Assembly: GCF_000812965.1 (NCBI RefSeq)
Contig: NZ_JSYN01000018.1
Span: 1 to 64,000, forward strand
Origin: Pedobacter kyungheensis
GTDB lineage: Bacteria; Bacteroidota; Bacteroidia; Sphingobacteriales; Sphingobacteriaceae
Reading direction: 5' to 3'
DNA length: 64,000 bases
This document shows positions 44,319-54,576 of the stretch, piece after piece. Under the pieces are notes generated by a model that ran no database searches, was not told where the DNA came from, and worked only from the letters and a program-made list of their open reading frames with translations. The position numbers and the translations under genes were made by a program. The number at the start of each line of letters is the position of its first letter. Position 1 is the first letter of the stretch.

Positions 44319-45902
44319 TTAAGGTTGAATAATCCAGGTTTGTTTGGTATGGTAATCGGTTGCCAATCCGCCTATTACACTTAATGCATCCCTGTTCCAA
44401 ACATATTCTGAGTTATAACGCGGACGAATTCTGTAGGCTGGCTTACCTGCATTATCAGAATATAAAGTTGTAGGAAAAACATAGCCGAGATAAACTTGTT
44501 TTCCAGTGGCCGGATCGGCATCAGTATAGTGAAATCTCCTCAAATCCATCCAGGTTTCTAAATGCCCCCAACCCCATTGTGCAATATACTTTTGGCACAT
44601 AATCTGTGTTAAGGTTAAATCTGCTGCCGCTGCAGGAACAATAACTGTTGAACTCATATAAGCCGTTTTTTCGGCACTTGTTATCTGAGTTGGAGACTGA
44701 TTATCTTCTATATTCCTCGCGTTCACAAAATCGATATGTGCTGAAATACCATTTTTATATGCAGCTAAAGCTGTTTCTTTATCGCCTTTTCTATATGCTG
44801 CTTCAGCTTTAATAAACTGTAACTGGGCATAGGTCATTACCGGTAGCTTGCACTTATCAGAGAAAATATATCTTCCCTGGGTATTGGCAGCCGGTGCAGA
44901 AATTGATGCAATATTCCAGAAGTTATTAGGTAACTGACTTGCAGTGAACGCACCAGTTCCTGCCCCTGTTACAATCCCCCTGTAATTACCATCAGGTGAT
45001 GGAGCTAACATACGCGTCATTCTTGGATCTACAACACCGGTAAACTGCGTTCCATTCATCAGGTTAACAATAAATGGTGTTTGTCTATAGGTTTGCATAT
45101 TACCCCTTGTTGGGCCTAAAAAATTCCTGTCGTCATTTCCGGTAACCCCTGGATAGGCCATTAACGCGTCGTCTGTATTGCTGGTAAAAGATTTATCAAC
45201 TGCAGCAATTACATCATCAGGTTTGTAGCCTGCTTTGTTACTGTAGTGATTCAAATTTAAGGCCAGCATGGCATAGGCTAATTTTGTCCACTTTGCCCGG
45301 TCGCCTTTATAAATCAAGTCGGTTTTACCTAAAAATGCAGCATCTACAGCTCCATCGGTTCTGGCTAAATTGGCAATTGCAGCGGTTAATAAGCGCTGTA
45401 CCTCCTGATAAGCGTACTCCTGAGTATCATAATTAAACAGATATTTAGTCGGGTCTATCGCTTCTTTAACAATAATCTCTCCGTGTACATCTGTTAATGA
45501 TTGCCATCCCCAGGCTTTTAAAATCTGACCTACGCCTAATAAATCCCATCTTTGCTCAGCTTCAGCTTTAGTATTCATATCTACTAAATTCTGACCCAAG
45601 CTCCAATATACATCTCTCCAAAGTTCGGCCCCATTATCAGAAGCAGGGTCGTAACCTTGCAAATCCCATGTTGTACCACTAGTTGTGGAAGTCCAGTTTT
45701 GGGTATATCTTCCTATAAATCTGCCGTCGTACTGGGGAGCTGTTACCATCCAATGCAACATTGGCGACAAATACAAATTTGCAGTTACAGTTTGTGGTGC
45801 ATTTGGATTGGTGTTTACATCCAGATATTTCTTGCAGCTACTAACAGTGAATAAAAATCCTGTCAGGAGTGTTATATATATATATTTCATAATCTTTTCC
45901 AT
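44319..45902 (-). CDS. SusD/RagB-family nutrient-binding lipoprotein (operon 1)
   Basis: The 527-residue product has a lipoprotein signal with lipobox TVSSCKKYLDVNTNPNAP, a classic SusD beginning. The TPR-rich body contains YAMLALNLNHYSNKAGY and FIKAEAAYRKGDKETALAAYKNG, and the C-terminal motif is WGWGHLETWMDLRRFHY. The start codon overlaps the SusC stop by one base (TAATG), indicating translational coupling; an ATG four codons later is an alternative. It caps the SusC channel and binds oligosaccharide at the surface. It belongs to the SusD-like subgroup that also lacks the N-terminal RagB long helix; the ligand is unknown. Confidence 0.92.
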   Translation of the reverse strand: MEKIMKYIYITLLTGFLFTVSSCKKYLDVNTNPNAPQTVTANLYLSPMLHWMVTAPQYDGRFIGRYTQNWTSTTSGTTWDLQGYDPASDNGAELWRDVYWSLGQNLVDMNTKAEAEQRWDLLGVGQILKAWGWQSLTDVHGEIIVKEAIDPTKYLFNYDTQEYAYQEVQRLLTAAIANLARTDGAVDAAFLGKTDLIYKGDRAKWTKLAYAMLALNLNHYSNKAGYKPDDVIAAVDKSFTSNTDDALMAYPGVTGNDDRNFLGPTRGNMQTYRQTPFIVNLMNGTQFTGVVDPRMTRMLAPSPDGNYRGIVTGAGTGAFTASQLPNNFWNIASISAPAANTQGRYIFSDKCKLPVMTYAQLQFIKAEAAYRKGDKETALAAYKNGISAHIDFVNARNIEDNQSPTQITSAEKTAYMSSTVIVPAAAADLTLTQIMCQKYIAQWGWGHLETWMDLRRFHYTDADPATGKQVYLGYVFPTTLYSDNAGKPAYRIRPRYNSEYVWNRDALSVIGGLATDYHTKQTWIIQP

Positions 45903-48900
45903 TATAATCCAATCTTAATTCCAAAGTTTAAACCAATAGGCATTGGAAAATTACCATAATCAATACCCGAAGCGCCAGAGCCTCCTACAGCAGCAGTATT
46001 TCCATTAACAACAGGATCCAAACCAGTATAGTTGGTAATTAAGAACAAATCAGTACCTGTAACAAAAACACTTGCGCTTTTCACAAAATTCTGTTTCTTA
46101 AGCAGTGTTTGAGGAAGCTTGTAGCTAAAAGTAACATCTCTCAACCTAATCCAATTGATGTCTTTTTCTATAAATAACTCTTCACTTGCTGTAGAATAGA
46201 ATGTATTTTGATAGTAAGGAACAAAGGCGATATTATTAACCGTTGGGTTTGCACTATTTTCTCTGCCATCCTGTAATACTCCAGGAATAATTCTTGGTGT
46301 CATCCTATCAACAGTATTGGTACCTAAACCAATGGTTGTTAAGAAGTGTTGTGTTGCGTTTAATACATCACCACCTTTTCTGATATCGAGCAGGAACGAC
46401 AAGGACATGTTTTTATAAGTAAACGTATTCGATAAGCCTATGGTAAAATCAGGCTGCCTGTCATAACCTCCTTCAATAAACGTAGTAGAACGTACCGGAA
46501 CTCCTGTTGTTGGATTGATTAATAACTGGCCCTGATTATTTCTTAAGTAAAAAAGTCCGGTTAATGATCTGGTCGAATTTCCGGGCGTATTACCATTACG
46601 CACATTGGCATACAACCAGGTATCAGATACATACGACTCAGGAAGCGCGTTAGGAAGCGAAAGCACTTTGCCTCTTGCCGATTCGAAATTGGCTAAGACA
46701 TCCCAGTTAAAATCTTTTGTTTTTACCGGTGTTCCGCGTAACGTTAACTCAATACCCTGATTCCTGGTAGAACCTCCGTTAAGGTTTAGTAAAATAAAAC
46801 CTGTTGCATAACTGCTTCTGATATCATTTACAATCTGATCGGTGGTTTCTTTGCGGTAAACTGTTACGTCAAGTCCTAATCTGTTGTTCAGGAAGCCCAG
46901 TTCGGCTCCAAATTCGTATGATTTTGCAAACTCAGGCTTTAAACCCGGGTTTGGTCCGGTAAATCCATAACCATAACCTCCGCCAGAAGTTGTTTTATTC
47001 TCTAATGTAGGTACATAGGCATATGGACGGGCGTCTTTACCCACATTGGCATAGGCTGCCCTTAACTTACCATAGTAAAACACACTTTTAAGCCCTTTGA
47101 AAGCTGGCACATCGGTAAAAACAAAACTTCCTTGTACTGATGGATACCAGAAAGAATAACGGTCAATCGGAATAGTAGAAGTACGGTCGTTCCTGATGGT
47201 TCCTGTTAAAAACAAATAGTTTTTATAATCAAAAGTAGCCCTACCAAAGAAGCTTACCAGACGACGCTGGCTAATCGTAGTTCTTACCAGTTTTGTAGCA
47301 ACGTTATTTAAAGAATTAAAGTTAGGATCTAAAAATCCTTCGCCGTATCCAGCATCAACATTCGATTTCAGATTTTGCAATGAGTTACCGAGTGTGGCAT
47401 CAAAAGAAATATCTTTAGTTAGTTTCTGCTTGTTAAAATTAATTAAATTCTGCAGGTTAATATTGCGGGTAACATCGTTGGCAACATCAATTGTTCCGCC
47501 CCTGCTAAATGCCGAAGCACTTTCCGGATGGCGAACAATTAAGTTTTGATTGGTATAAGAATCCATACCGATATTGGTTTTAATATTTACCCATTTAAAC
47601 GGAGTAATGGTTAAACCCAGATTGGAAATGATTCTGCTTGTTTTTGAATTGATAATATTCTTGTTTACGTTGAAATAAGGGTTATCAATTTCAGCGTTGC
47701 CTGCTGATCCGAAAGCCAGCAATTTTCTGGTTCCGGCAGGTGTAAGGTAATTTGAGGCATCATCGGTTTGTGGCCAGGCCAGTAAGCCCAATAAAGGACC
47801 TATACTACCTTTCAACGGTTGATCATTCACCGCATAGCTGTAATTCATAGACAAATCAGTTTTTAACCAGCTATTTACAATGCCCTGCGATGCACCGGTT
47901 AAGTTAATTCGCTGATAATCTGAATTTGGAACTACCCCACTTTGATCGGTATAAGCACTTGAGATACGGTAGTTAACTTTATCTGAGCCCCCTTCAAATG
48001 AAAGGTTATGCTTTTGGGTAAAGCCTGTTTGAAAGAAATCTTTTACATTATCATAAAACTGGGTTCCTTCTGGATAAGCTGGTCCAAAATACTGATAAAT
48101 ATTATTTAGGGTAGATACAGAGCCGGGAACCCCACTACCTCCCAAACCATATTGTTTTTGAATTTCCGGATAGGCCCGGGTTGCCTCAACCCTGAAACTG
48201 TTGCTATAATTTACAGCACCAGCGCCTGCCTTTGCCCTTTTTGTTGTAATTACGATCGCTCCGTTTGCCGCATCAATACCATAAAGTGCAGCCGCTTCCG
48301 GACCTTTCAAAACCACTAAACTTTCAATATCCTCAGGGTTGATATCTGCAGACCTGTTGGTAAAATCTACTCCCCGGTTACTAAAAGCAGTATTTGAGCT
48401 GGCATCAGATACAAATGCAGATGTGTTTAAGGTTTTATTGTCAATCGGCAATCCATCTACAATCATTAACGGCTGGTTACTGCCACTAATTGAACTTACA
48501 CCACGGATGGTTATAGAAGATGAAGCGCCAGGTACCCCTGAAGAACTGGTTACCTCAACCCCTGCAACTCTTCCCTGCAAGGCATTAATAAAGTTCTCGC
48601 GTTGTGTTTCAGCTATTGCTGCACCGCTAACTGTTTGTTGAGAGGTACCAAGCTCTCTTTTCTTCACGGTATTGCCCAGTGCGGTAATTACAACTTCATC
48701 CAATCCTTTGGCATCTGATTTCAATGCAACATTGATCGTTGTGTTTCCACCAACTGTTCTTTCAACAGTTGTATATCCTACAAAAGAAAAGACTAAAACA
48801 TCTGTTTTTGAAGCTTTAATTGAATAGGATCCTTCCGCTCCGGTTTGCGAAACAGTGGTACTTCCTTTTACCCGGATAGAAACACCAGGTATTGGTCCGT

Positions 48901-49000
48901 CTTCTGACGTAACCCTACCGGTAATGGTTATTTGTTGCGCAATGGCATGAGCCAGCAACAAAAACGTACCAATAAATAATAGTAGTAGTTTTTTTTTCAT
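45902..49000 (-). CDS. SusC/RagA TonB-dependent transporter (operon 1)
   Basis: The 1032-residue product has a signal peptide (LLLLFIGTFLLLAHAIAQ) and a carboxypeptidase-regulatory-like domain (ITGRVTSEDGPIPGVSIRVK). The plug contains VTALGNTVKKRELGTSQQ-type and GALQGRVAGVEVTSSSGVPG, and the SusC signature SITIRGVSSISGSNQPLMIV is followed by DGLPIDN. A barrel ends in LNFGIKIGL. It imports ligands handed over by the SusD lipoprotein, powered by TonB-ExbBD. No anti-sigma or hybrid two-component gene lies nearby; the divergent DeoR gene is the candidate regulator. Confidence 0.95.
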   Translation of the reverse strand: MKKKLLLLFIGTFLLLAHAIAQQITITGRVTSEDGPIPGVSIRVKGSTTVSQTGAEGSYSIKASKTDVLVFSFVGYTTVERTVGGNTTINVALKSDAKGLDEVVITALGNTVKKRELGTSQQTVSGAAIAETQRENFINALQGRVAGVEVTSSSGVPGASSSITIRGVSSISGSNQPLMIVDGLPIDNKTLNTSAFVSDASSNTAFSNRGVDFTNRSADINPEDIESLVVLKGPEAAALYGIDAANGAIVITTKRAKAGAGAVNYSNSFRVEATRAYPEIQKQYGLGGSGVPGSVSTLNNIYQYFGPAYPEGTQFYDNVKDFFQTGFTQKHNLSFEGGSDKVNYRISSAYTDQSGVVPNSDYQRINLTGASQGIVNSWLKTDLSMNYSYAVNDQPLKGSIGPLLGLLAWPQTDDASNYLTPAGTRKLLAFGSAGNAEIDNPYFNVNKNIINSKTSRIISNLGLTITPFKWVNIKTNIGMDSYTNQNLIVRHPESASAFSRGGTIDVANDVTRNINLQNLINFNKQKLTKDISFDATLGNSLQNLKSNVDAGYGEGFLDPNFNSLNNVATKLVRTTISQRRLVSFFGRATFDYKNYLFLTGTIRNDRTSTIPIDRYSFWYPSVQGSFVFTDVPAFKGLKSVFYYGKLRAAYANVGKDARPYAYVPTLENKTTSGGGYGYGFTGPNPGLKPEFAKSYEFGAELGFLNNRLGLDVTVYRKETTDQIVNDIRSSYATGFILLNLNGGSTRNQGIELTLRGTPVKTKDFNWDVLANFESARGKVLSLPNALPESYVSDTWLYANVRNGNTPGNSTRSLTGLFYLRNNQGQLLINPTTGVPVRSTTFIEGGYDRQPDFTIGLSNTFTYKNMSLSFLLDIRKGGDVLNATQHFLTTIGLGTNTVDRMTPRIIPGVLQDGRENSANPTVNNIAFVPYYQNTFYSTASEELFIEKDINWIRLRDVTFSYKLPQTLLKKQNFVKSASVFVTGTDLFLITNYTGLDPVVNGNTAAVGGSGASGIDYGNFPMPIGLNFGIKIGL

Positions 49001-49055
49001 AAACTGCCTGTTTAGGGAATGAGATGAATTGTTTAGTTGTTTTAGTTAGTTTGCC

Positions 49056-49180
49056 AAACACGCATAATAACGCATTTTAATGCTAATATCATAAATGTTT
49101 TGGAATAAAAAAACTATTTAACAAACTATTTAACAGCAACTAACAAAATTTAATTGCAAAAACACGCAAAAACACGCAAC
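49056..49180. promoter_or_regulatory. Direct ACACGCA repeats between susC and deoR-type gene
   Basis: ACACGCA occurs at 49059-49065, and twice in the block GCAAAAACACGCAAAAACAC (49156 onward), with a further CGCAT at 49071. The 11-base spacing of the last two suggests binding on one DNA face, as for a DeoR-type regulator. No hairpin explains them. Confidence 0.4.
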
Positions 49181-49233
49181 ATTTAGGAAATCTAAAAATC
49201 TTTGTTACATTCGCTCAACCAGACCAATATTTT

Positions 49234-49980
49234 ATGCTGAAGAAAGAACGCCATGATTTCATTATGCGCCAGATTAACTTGCACAACCGCGTGCTCACCT
49301 CTGATCTGGTACAATTACTAACCGTTTCGGAAGATACCATCAGGCGAGACCTGCAGGAACTTGTTGATGCAAACCTGTTATATAAGGTGCATGGTGGTGC
49401 CTTATCTAAATCTTACCACAGCTCTTTTGATGACAGTACGGTTTATGCCCGCGACAGCAAGATTGTAATTGCGAAAAAGGCCATTAACCTGATCAAAGAT
49501 GGGATGGTGGTTTTAACCGGAGGCGGTACAACCATCCTGGAACTGGTAAAACAATTACCTCAGGGTATTTCGGCCACATTTTTTACCATTAGCCCGCTGG
49601 TGGCGGTAGAACTGGCAAAATACAACAATGTTGAAGTGATTTTAATTGGTGGCCTGTTTTCTAAAAATTCGCAGGTTACCTATGGCGGACAGGTAATTGC
49701 CCAGCTTTCGGAAATAAAAGCCGATTTATGTTTAATGGGAACCAGCGCAATACACCCGGAAGAAGGTTTAACCGATACTTACTGGGAAATTAACCAGTTA
49801 AAAAAAGCCATGCTGGCCTGCGCAAAAAGAACAGCGGTATTGTGCATTTCAGAAAAACTGGACATTGCCCTGCGGTTAAGGGTTTGCCCGCTGGAAAGTA
49901 TAAGTTACCTCATAACTGAACTGGATATCAATGACGAAGCGCTTTCGCGATACCGCGAAAAGGAATTAAATATTTTATAA
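49234..49980 (+). CDS. DeoR/GlpR-family transcriptional regulator
   Basis: The 248-residue product has an N-terminal HTH (RHDFIMRQINLHNRVLTSDL, then LTVSEDTIRRDLQEL and VHGGAL) at residues 5-60, the DeoR-family signature. A sugar-phosphate sensor domain follows with DGMVVLTGGGTTILELVKQL and LIGGLFSKNSQVTYGG. Such regulators respond to phosphorylated sugars. It is transcribed divergently from SusCD operon 1 and convergent with SusCD operon 2, so it is placed to control operon 1 and itself. The effector cannot be read from the sequence. Confidence 0.92.
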   Translation: MLKKERHDFIMRQINLHNRVLTSDLVQLLTVSEDTIRRDLQELVDANLLYKVHGGALSKSYHSSFDDSTVYARDSKIVIAKKAINLIKDGMVVLTGGGTTILELVKQLPQGISATFFTISPLVAVELAKYNNVEVILIGGLFSKNSQVTYGGQVIAQLSEIKADLCLMGTSAIHPEEGLTDTYWEINQLKKAMLACAKRTAVLCISEKLDIALRLRVCPLESISYLITELDINDEALSRYREKELNIL

Positions 49981-50016
49981 AAAAGCTTCCCTGATTAAAT
50001 CGGGGAAGCTTTTTTC
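49979..50016. terminator. Bidirectional terminator
   Basis: The AAAAAAGCTTCCC...GGGGAAGCTTTTTT hairpin with T-tracts on both strands lies between the convergent deoR-type and SusD (operon 2) genes. Confidence 0.88.
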
Positions 50017-50020
50017 ATGA

Positions 50021-51316
50021 TTAGAATGACGGATCGGCTGGCGTATTGGTGTTATTATCCCGCTCCGGAAACGGATAAGGGAAGAAATTACGTTTACGAT
50101 CAGTTAATGGCTGGCCAAAGCGCCTCATATCTTCGAGTTTTAAACCCGACATAAACAGCTCGATACAACGGTGCTTATAAATGAGATTTAAAAGATCTTG
50201 CTGGCTATAAGGGCCAATTAAAGGAAGTAATCCGGCACCAACCCCAAAAGGATCCTGAGCTGGTGTTTTGGTAACCACTTTGTTTAGCTCTGCCAATGCG
50301 CTGATTAAATTGGGTGTAGCCTGACGGGCATAAGCCTCTGCTTTAATCAATGTTATTTCTCCCGGCAGATATATCGGGAACTGTGTAAAAGTACCCGCAC
50401 CAAAACCGTTAATACGTACAGTTGTATTCACTACTGTGTAAAACGGAATCCTGCCGTCGCCCGCATCAGGAGTGTTCGCCCCGGTTTGACCCAGGTTCAA
50501 ATTTTTGGGCTGAATAACATTATTGGTAGAAGTGGCAACCTCAAAAATCGGATTCAGATTTAAGGCATCGTATGTGAATGTTGATTTTTTAGTTAAATCA
50601 ACGGTGTTTGCAGCCGTTAAGGCTAATGCATAGTTCCCAGCAAATAAAGCATAGCGGGCTTTAAGCGCAGCCAAAGTATTGGGAATATCTACTCCTGACG
50701 GGATATTACCTAAAAAAGATGTACTTATGGAGTTTGCCGCAATTACAGCCAGGGCATTATCAATGGTTGCTATTGCTTTATTGTAGCCATCAACGCGGTT
50801 AATAAAGGTAACATTCTGACCCGTTCCGGCTGGAACACTTTCCCAGTATTCGGATAAATTACCCAGCGCCAATGCTTTGAAAATACTTGCGTAAGCGATT
50901 AAACCCGCAGCATAATTTTTATCAGCAAGATTGGCTGCATTATTAATCACATTATCTGCGTCATAAATAATTTTATTGGCTCCGGCCCAAACATTTAGCA
51001 ATACCGAATTTGTACCATCTACCTGTACACCTCCCGCCGCCAATCTTTCTTCATTGGTATTACCTGTGTTAATGGATATCAATTCGTTTGTAGTTAAGCC
51101 ATTTAAAGTAATAGACGCGTACAAAACTCCTGCCCGTGTAGTCGAATAGTTTTTCTGTAAACCTACCGTAACACCCGTTAAACCCTTCGCAGAAGTTAAT
51201 ACATCACCGGCTGTTGCCGCATTAGGATTTAAGTACTCCTTTTTACAAGCGCTCATAAAAGCCACTATTGTAAGCAGAAATGCATAACCTATATATCTTG
51301 ATTTTAAATTTTTCAT
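50021..51316 (-). CDS. SusD/RagB-family lipoprotein (operon 2)
   Basis: The 431-residue product has a lipobox FMSACKKEYLNPNAAT, TPR-like helices (LAALKARYALFAGNYALALT, EITLIKAEAYARQATPNLIS), and the C-terminal ERCIELFMSGLKLEDMRRFG-like motif (HRCIELFMSGLKLEDMRRFG). It is shorter than the operon-1 SusD and from a different subgroup, so the ligand likely differs. It follows SusC (operon 2) with a 15-base gap. Confidence 0.92.
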   Translation of the reverse strand: MKNLKSRYIGYAFLLTIVAFMSACKKEYLNPNAATAGDVLTSAKGLTGVTVGLQKNYSTTRAGVLYASITLNGLTTNELISINTGNTNEERLAAGGVQVDGTNSVLLNVWAGANKIIYDADNVINNAANLADKNYAAGLIAYASIFKALALGNLSEYWESVPAGTGQNVTFINRVDGYNKAIATIDNALAVIAANSISTSFLGNIPSGVDIPNTLAALKARYALFAGNYALALTAANTVDLTKKSTFTYDALNLNPIFEVATSTNNVIQPKNLNLGQTGANTPDAGDGRIPFYTVVNTTVRINGFGAGTFTQFPIYLPGEITLIKAEAYARQATPNLISALAELNKVVTKTPAQDPFGVGAGLLPLIGPYSQQDLLNLIYKHRCIELFMSGLKLEDMRRFGQPLTDRKRNFFPYPFPERDNNTNTPADPSF

Positions 51317-51331
51317 AACAATAGTTTTAAA

Positions 51332-54300
51332 TTAGAATCTTGCCTGTAAACCAAAAGAGAAAGTACGTGGAATGGGCACCGAACCGAAATCGATATTTCT
51401 CAAAATTGTCGATTGACCACCAGAATTCAACTCAGGATCGTAGCCCTTATAATTATCCCATGAAAACAGGTTCCTTGCACTAACATTAAGGGTTAAGCTT
51501 TTAATAAATTTAACCTGCCCCACATTATAGCTCAAAGAAATCTCTCTCAATTTCACAAAAGATCCATCGTCTATACGCCATTCTTCAACATTGTACACGC
51601 CAGCTACATAACCTCTGGGCAATTGGCCCAGTTGCTCTGCTTCGGCAACTTTTCCGTTACCCACTCCCTGACGTGTCCGCCAATCAGCATTCCAGACATC
51701 ACCTCCCTGAACAGCATCCAGCTGAATGTGTAAGCTTAATTTTTTGTATGTAAAATCGTTAACGAAAGACCCGGTATAATCTGGATTTGGATCGCCAATT
51801 ACCTTACGGAGTACTGTTCCTGTTGGCTGACCGCCGGCTCTTAACTCTTCGTAAGTTGTAGCTGATGTTTGGTTGCCTCGCTCTGTTTGTGGAATGCCCT
51901 GCGCATTTAACAATAAGCTTCCATCGGCATTACGTGCAAAAAATGTTCCGTAGAATACTCCTACAGGATAACCATCGGTAATGGAAACCGGAGCGCCTGC
52001 ATTTGTTGAAAGCAACCTTTGTGCGCCTGACCCCACTATTTTATTTCTGTTTCTATTGTAAATCAGCGTCGATGTCCAGGTAAAGTCTTTTGTTTTAACG
52101 GGTACGCCTGTAAGCATTAATTCGATACCTTTATTTTTTAAAGTTCCGCTGATATTGTCTAGTAAGCTCGAAAAACCAGTTGTTGGTGCAATAACAACCG
52201 GCAATAATAAATCAGTTACATTTTTATTATAGTAACTAAAAGTTAAACCCAGGCGATTGTTAAAAAAGGACATATCTGTACCAATCTCAAGCTCTTTCTG
52301 GCGCTCTGGTTTTACGCTGGTATTAGCCAGTGTTGTTAACGAAGTTAAAGATGTTTTGCTGTTTAGCGCACTTGGCGAGTAAACGTTGAAACGATCGTAT
52401 GCTCCAATTCCTGTTAAATTTCCTGACTGTCCGTAAGCGGCCCTTAATTTAAACGCATTCCACCATGATGACAGACCAGAGTCTTTCCAATAATCGGCAG
52501 ATGATAATACGTAACTCACGTTGGCTTTTGGATAAAACTGCGTTCTATTGTCTTCTCCAAACACAGTAGATTGGTCTACCCTGATTGCTCCGGTAACAAA
52601 CAAATGGTCTTTATATTTAAAGTTTTGTTGTAAATAAGCACCACTGATTGAGAATTCTGAGCGGCTATCAACATTGGGCAAAACCGTACTTGCTCCATTT
52701 ACCACCTGAACAAAAGGCGCTAATCCACGTCCGTTTAACAAGCTGTAAAGGTCTTTCTGATATTGATAAGAGCCGCCAAGTTGAGTGGTAGAGCTAAACA
52801 AATCAGAAATCTTTGCATCATAGGTAAAATTTAACTCGTTATTAAACAGCGTAGTAGTTGCATTTGCCGCACTTGCATAGCCATTTAAAGAGGGATCTAA
52901 AGTTGGTCCGCCACCATAAAAACCTGTACTTACGTTGTAAGCAAAGGGAGGAATATAGGTTGTTCCGTTTTGGATTGAATTATCAACCCCCATGGTATAA
53001 TCAATAGTTAAATTTTTAACTGGGGTAAGTTTTAATCCCGCATTGGCGATAATACGATTGGTAAACTCGCGTTGCTTGATATCTTCAAGAACAGAAACCG
53101 GATTAACACGGCCACGTTCTCCAACGGCTTTTAAATTGCCCAATGCATCACGGGTAAATAAATCATGAAAGTTACCAATAATCGTAACCGAATTCATAGG
53201 CGAGAAAAAAGAATTCCCATCTGGTTTTTCGTTAGCATCGCTGTGGATGTAATTAAACCCTGCGGTCATTTTGGCCCATTTATTAATGGTCTGATCCAGA
53301 TTTGCCCTAAAATTCATTCTCCTGAAATTGGTATTTTTAATAATCCCCTGATTATCAAAATATCCTGCAGAAGTATAAAATTTGGTATTGTCATTTCCTC
53401 CTGAAACAGACACGGAGTTATCGGTACCTACTCCGGTTCTAAAAATGTAATCCTGATAATTATATCTGGTTACCGGAGTGGTATTGGTTAAAGTTGGGGT
53501 TAATACATCCTGAGTTTGCGCCGTGGGCCCATCAGTTGGTCCTCCAAATTTAGTAGGCGATTGATTTACTTCAATTTGTTTACGCAATTCGCTGATGGTT
53601 AAACTGGTACTGAAACTCACCTGCGGAGCGCCGGTTTTGCCTCTCTTGGTGAAAATCTGGATAACGCCTGCATTCGCTCTTGATCCATAAATTGCAGCCG
53701 CTGCGGCGCCATTAAGTACCTCAATACGATCAATATCTGCAGGGCTAATATCAACCATCCGGTTCTGACCAATGCTACCAATAAAGTTTCCACCATCATA
53801 ATTTGCAGAAGTATTGGTTACCCTTGTGGTAGAATTGTTTACAATTACCCCATCGATAATGTAAAGGGGTTCTGACGATGAATTAACAGAACTCACCCCT
53901 CTCAAACGAACCGAGATCCCTCCTGCCGGATCGCCCGAGTTTTGGCTAATCTGCGCTCCGGGTGTTTTACCCTGTAAAGATGCCAGGGCATTTCCGCTGG
54001 GTGCTTTGTTTAAATCGTCGCCTTTTACTGTACTTACATAACTACCCAACTGTTTACGGGTGGTTCCCTGCGAGGTACCGGTAACAATAACTTCATCAAG
54101 GCCAACCGCATCTCCTCCCAGTTTCGCGCTGAGCTGCACTTTATCATTATCTCCTAAATCAACAGATTGCTGGCTGCTTTTATAGCCTACGAAAGAAAAC
54201 TGAAGCTGGTATTTTCCGGGGTTTAAATTAACCGAGAAGGAGTAAGCTCCGCTTGCATCGGTACTCGTGGCCAAATTGGTGTTGAGTATTTTAACAACTG

Positions 54301-54460
54301 CCCCCGGAATAGGATCGTTGTTAGCTGCATCGGTAACCTTGCCGCTAATGGTGTACCGTTTGCTTTGTGCTTGTGCCATTCCTGTAAACAAGAGCAACAG
54401 AAACGGGATCATCAAAATTACGAAGAGCTTTGACAACCATTTTAGGTAACTTTTTTCCAT
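51332..54460 (-). CDS. SusC/RagA TonB-dependent transporter (operon 2)
   Basis: The 1042-residue product has a signal (LFVILMIPFLLLLFTGMAQA), a carboxypeptidase-like domain (YTISGKVTDAANNDPIPGAV), a plug with ALASLQGKTPGAQISQNSGD and ISVRLRGVSSVNSSSEPLYI, then IDGVIV. The barrel ends FSFGLQARF. It is paired with the SusD downstream. No regulator is divergent from it; it is followed upstream by the anmK end, 117 bases away, transcribed the same way. Confidence 0.95.
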   Translation of the reverse strand: MEKSYLKWLSKLFVILMIPFLLLLFTGMAQAQSKRYTISGKVTDAANNDPIPGAVVKILNTNLATSTDASGAYSFSVNLNPGKYQLQFSFVGYKSSQQSVDLGDNDKVQLSAKLGGDAVGLDEVIVTGTSQGTTRKQLGSYVSTVKGDDLNKAPSGNALASLQGKTPGAQISQNSGDPAGGISVRLRGVSSVNSSSEPLYIIDGVIVNNSTTRVTNTSANYDGGNFIGSIGQNRMVDISPADIDRIEVLNGAAAAAIYGSRANAGVIQIFTKRGKTGAPQVSFSTSLTISELRKQIEVNQSPTKFGGPTDGPTAQTQDVLTPTLTNTTPVTRYNYQDYIFRTGVGTDNSVSVSGGNDNTKFYTSAGYFDNQGIIKNTNFRRMNFRANLDQTINKWAKMTAGFNYIHSDANEKPDGNSFFSPMNSVTIIGNFHDLFTRDALGNLKAVGERGRVNPVSVLEDIKQREFTNRIIANAGLKLTPVKNLTIDYTMGVDNSIQNGTTYIPPFAYNVSTGFYGGGPTLDPSLNGYASAANATTTLFNNELNFTYDAKISDLFSSTTQLGGSYQYQKDLYSLLNGRGLAPFVQVVNGASTVLPNVDSRSEFSISGAYLQQNFKYKDHLFVTGAIRVDQSTVFGEDNRTQFYPKANVSYVLSSADYWKDSGLSSWWNAFKLRAAYGQSGNLTGIGAYDRFNVYSPSALNSKTSLTSLTTLANTSVKPERQKELEIGTDMSFFNNRLGLTFSYYNKNVTDLLLPVVIAPTTGFSSLLDNISGTLKNKGIELMLTGVPVKTKDFTWTSTLIYNRNRNKIVGSGAQRLLSTNAGAPVSITDGYPVGVFYGTFFARNADGSLLLNAQGIPQTERGNQTSATTYEELRAGGQPTGTVLRKVIGDPNPDYTGSFVNDFTYKKLSLHIQLDAVQGGDVWNADWRTRQGVGNGKVAEAEQLGQLPRGYVAGVYNVEEWRIDDGSFVKLREISLSYNVGQVKFIKSLTLNVSARNLFSWDNYKGYDPELNSGGQSTILRNIDFGSVPIPRTFSFGLQARF

Positions 54461-54576
54461 AAAATTTGGTTTTGGGTTAGAAAGATTAGTTTAAAACAAA
54501 TTAAACAAAATACTGCACAAACCAAACTTTTCAGCTACACAAACTAATTCACAATCAACCGGCAATGTAAATTTAG

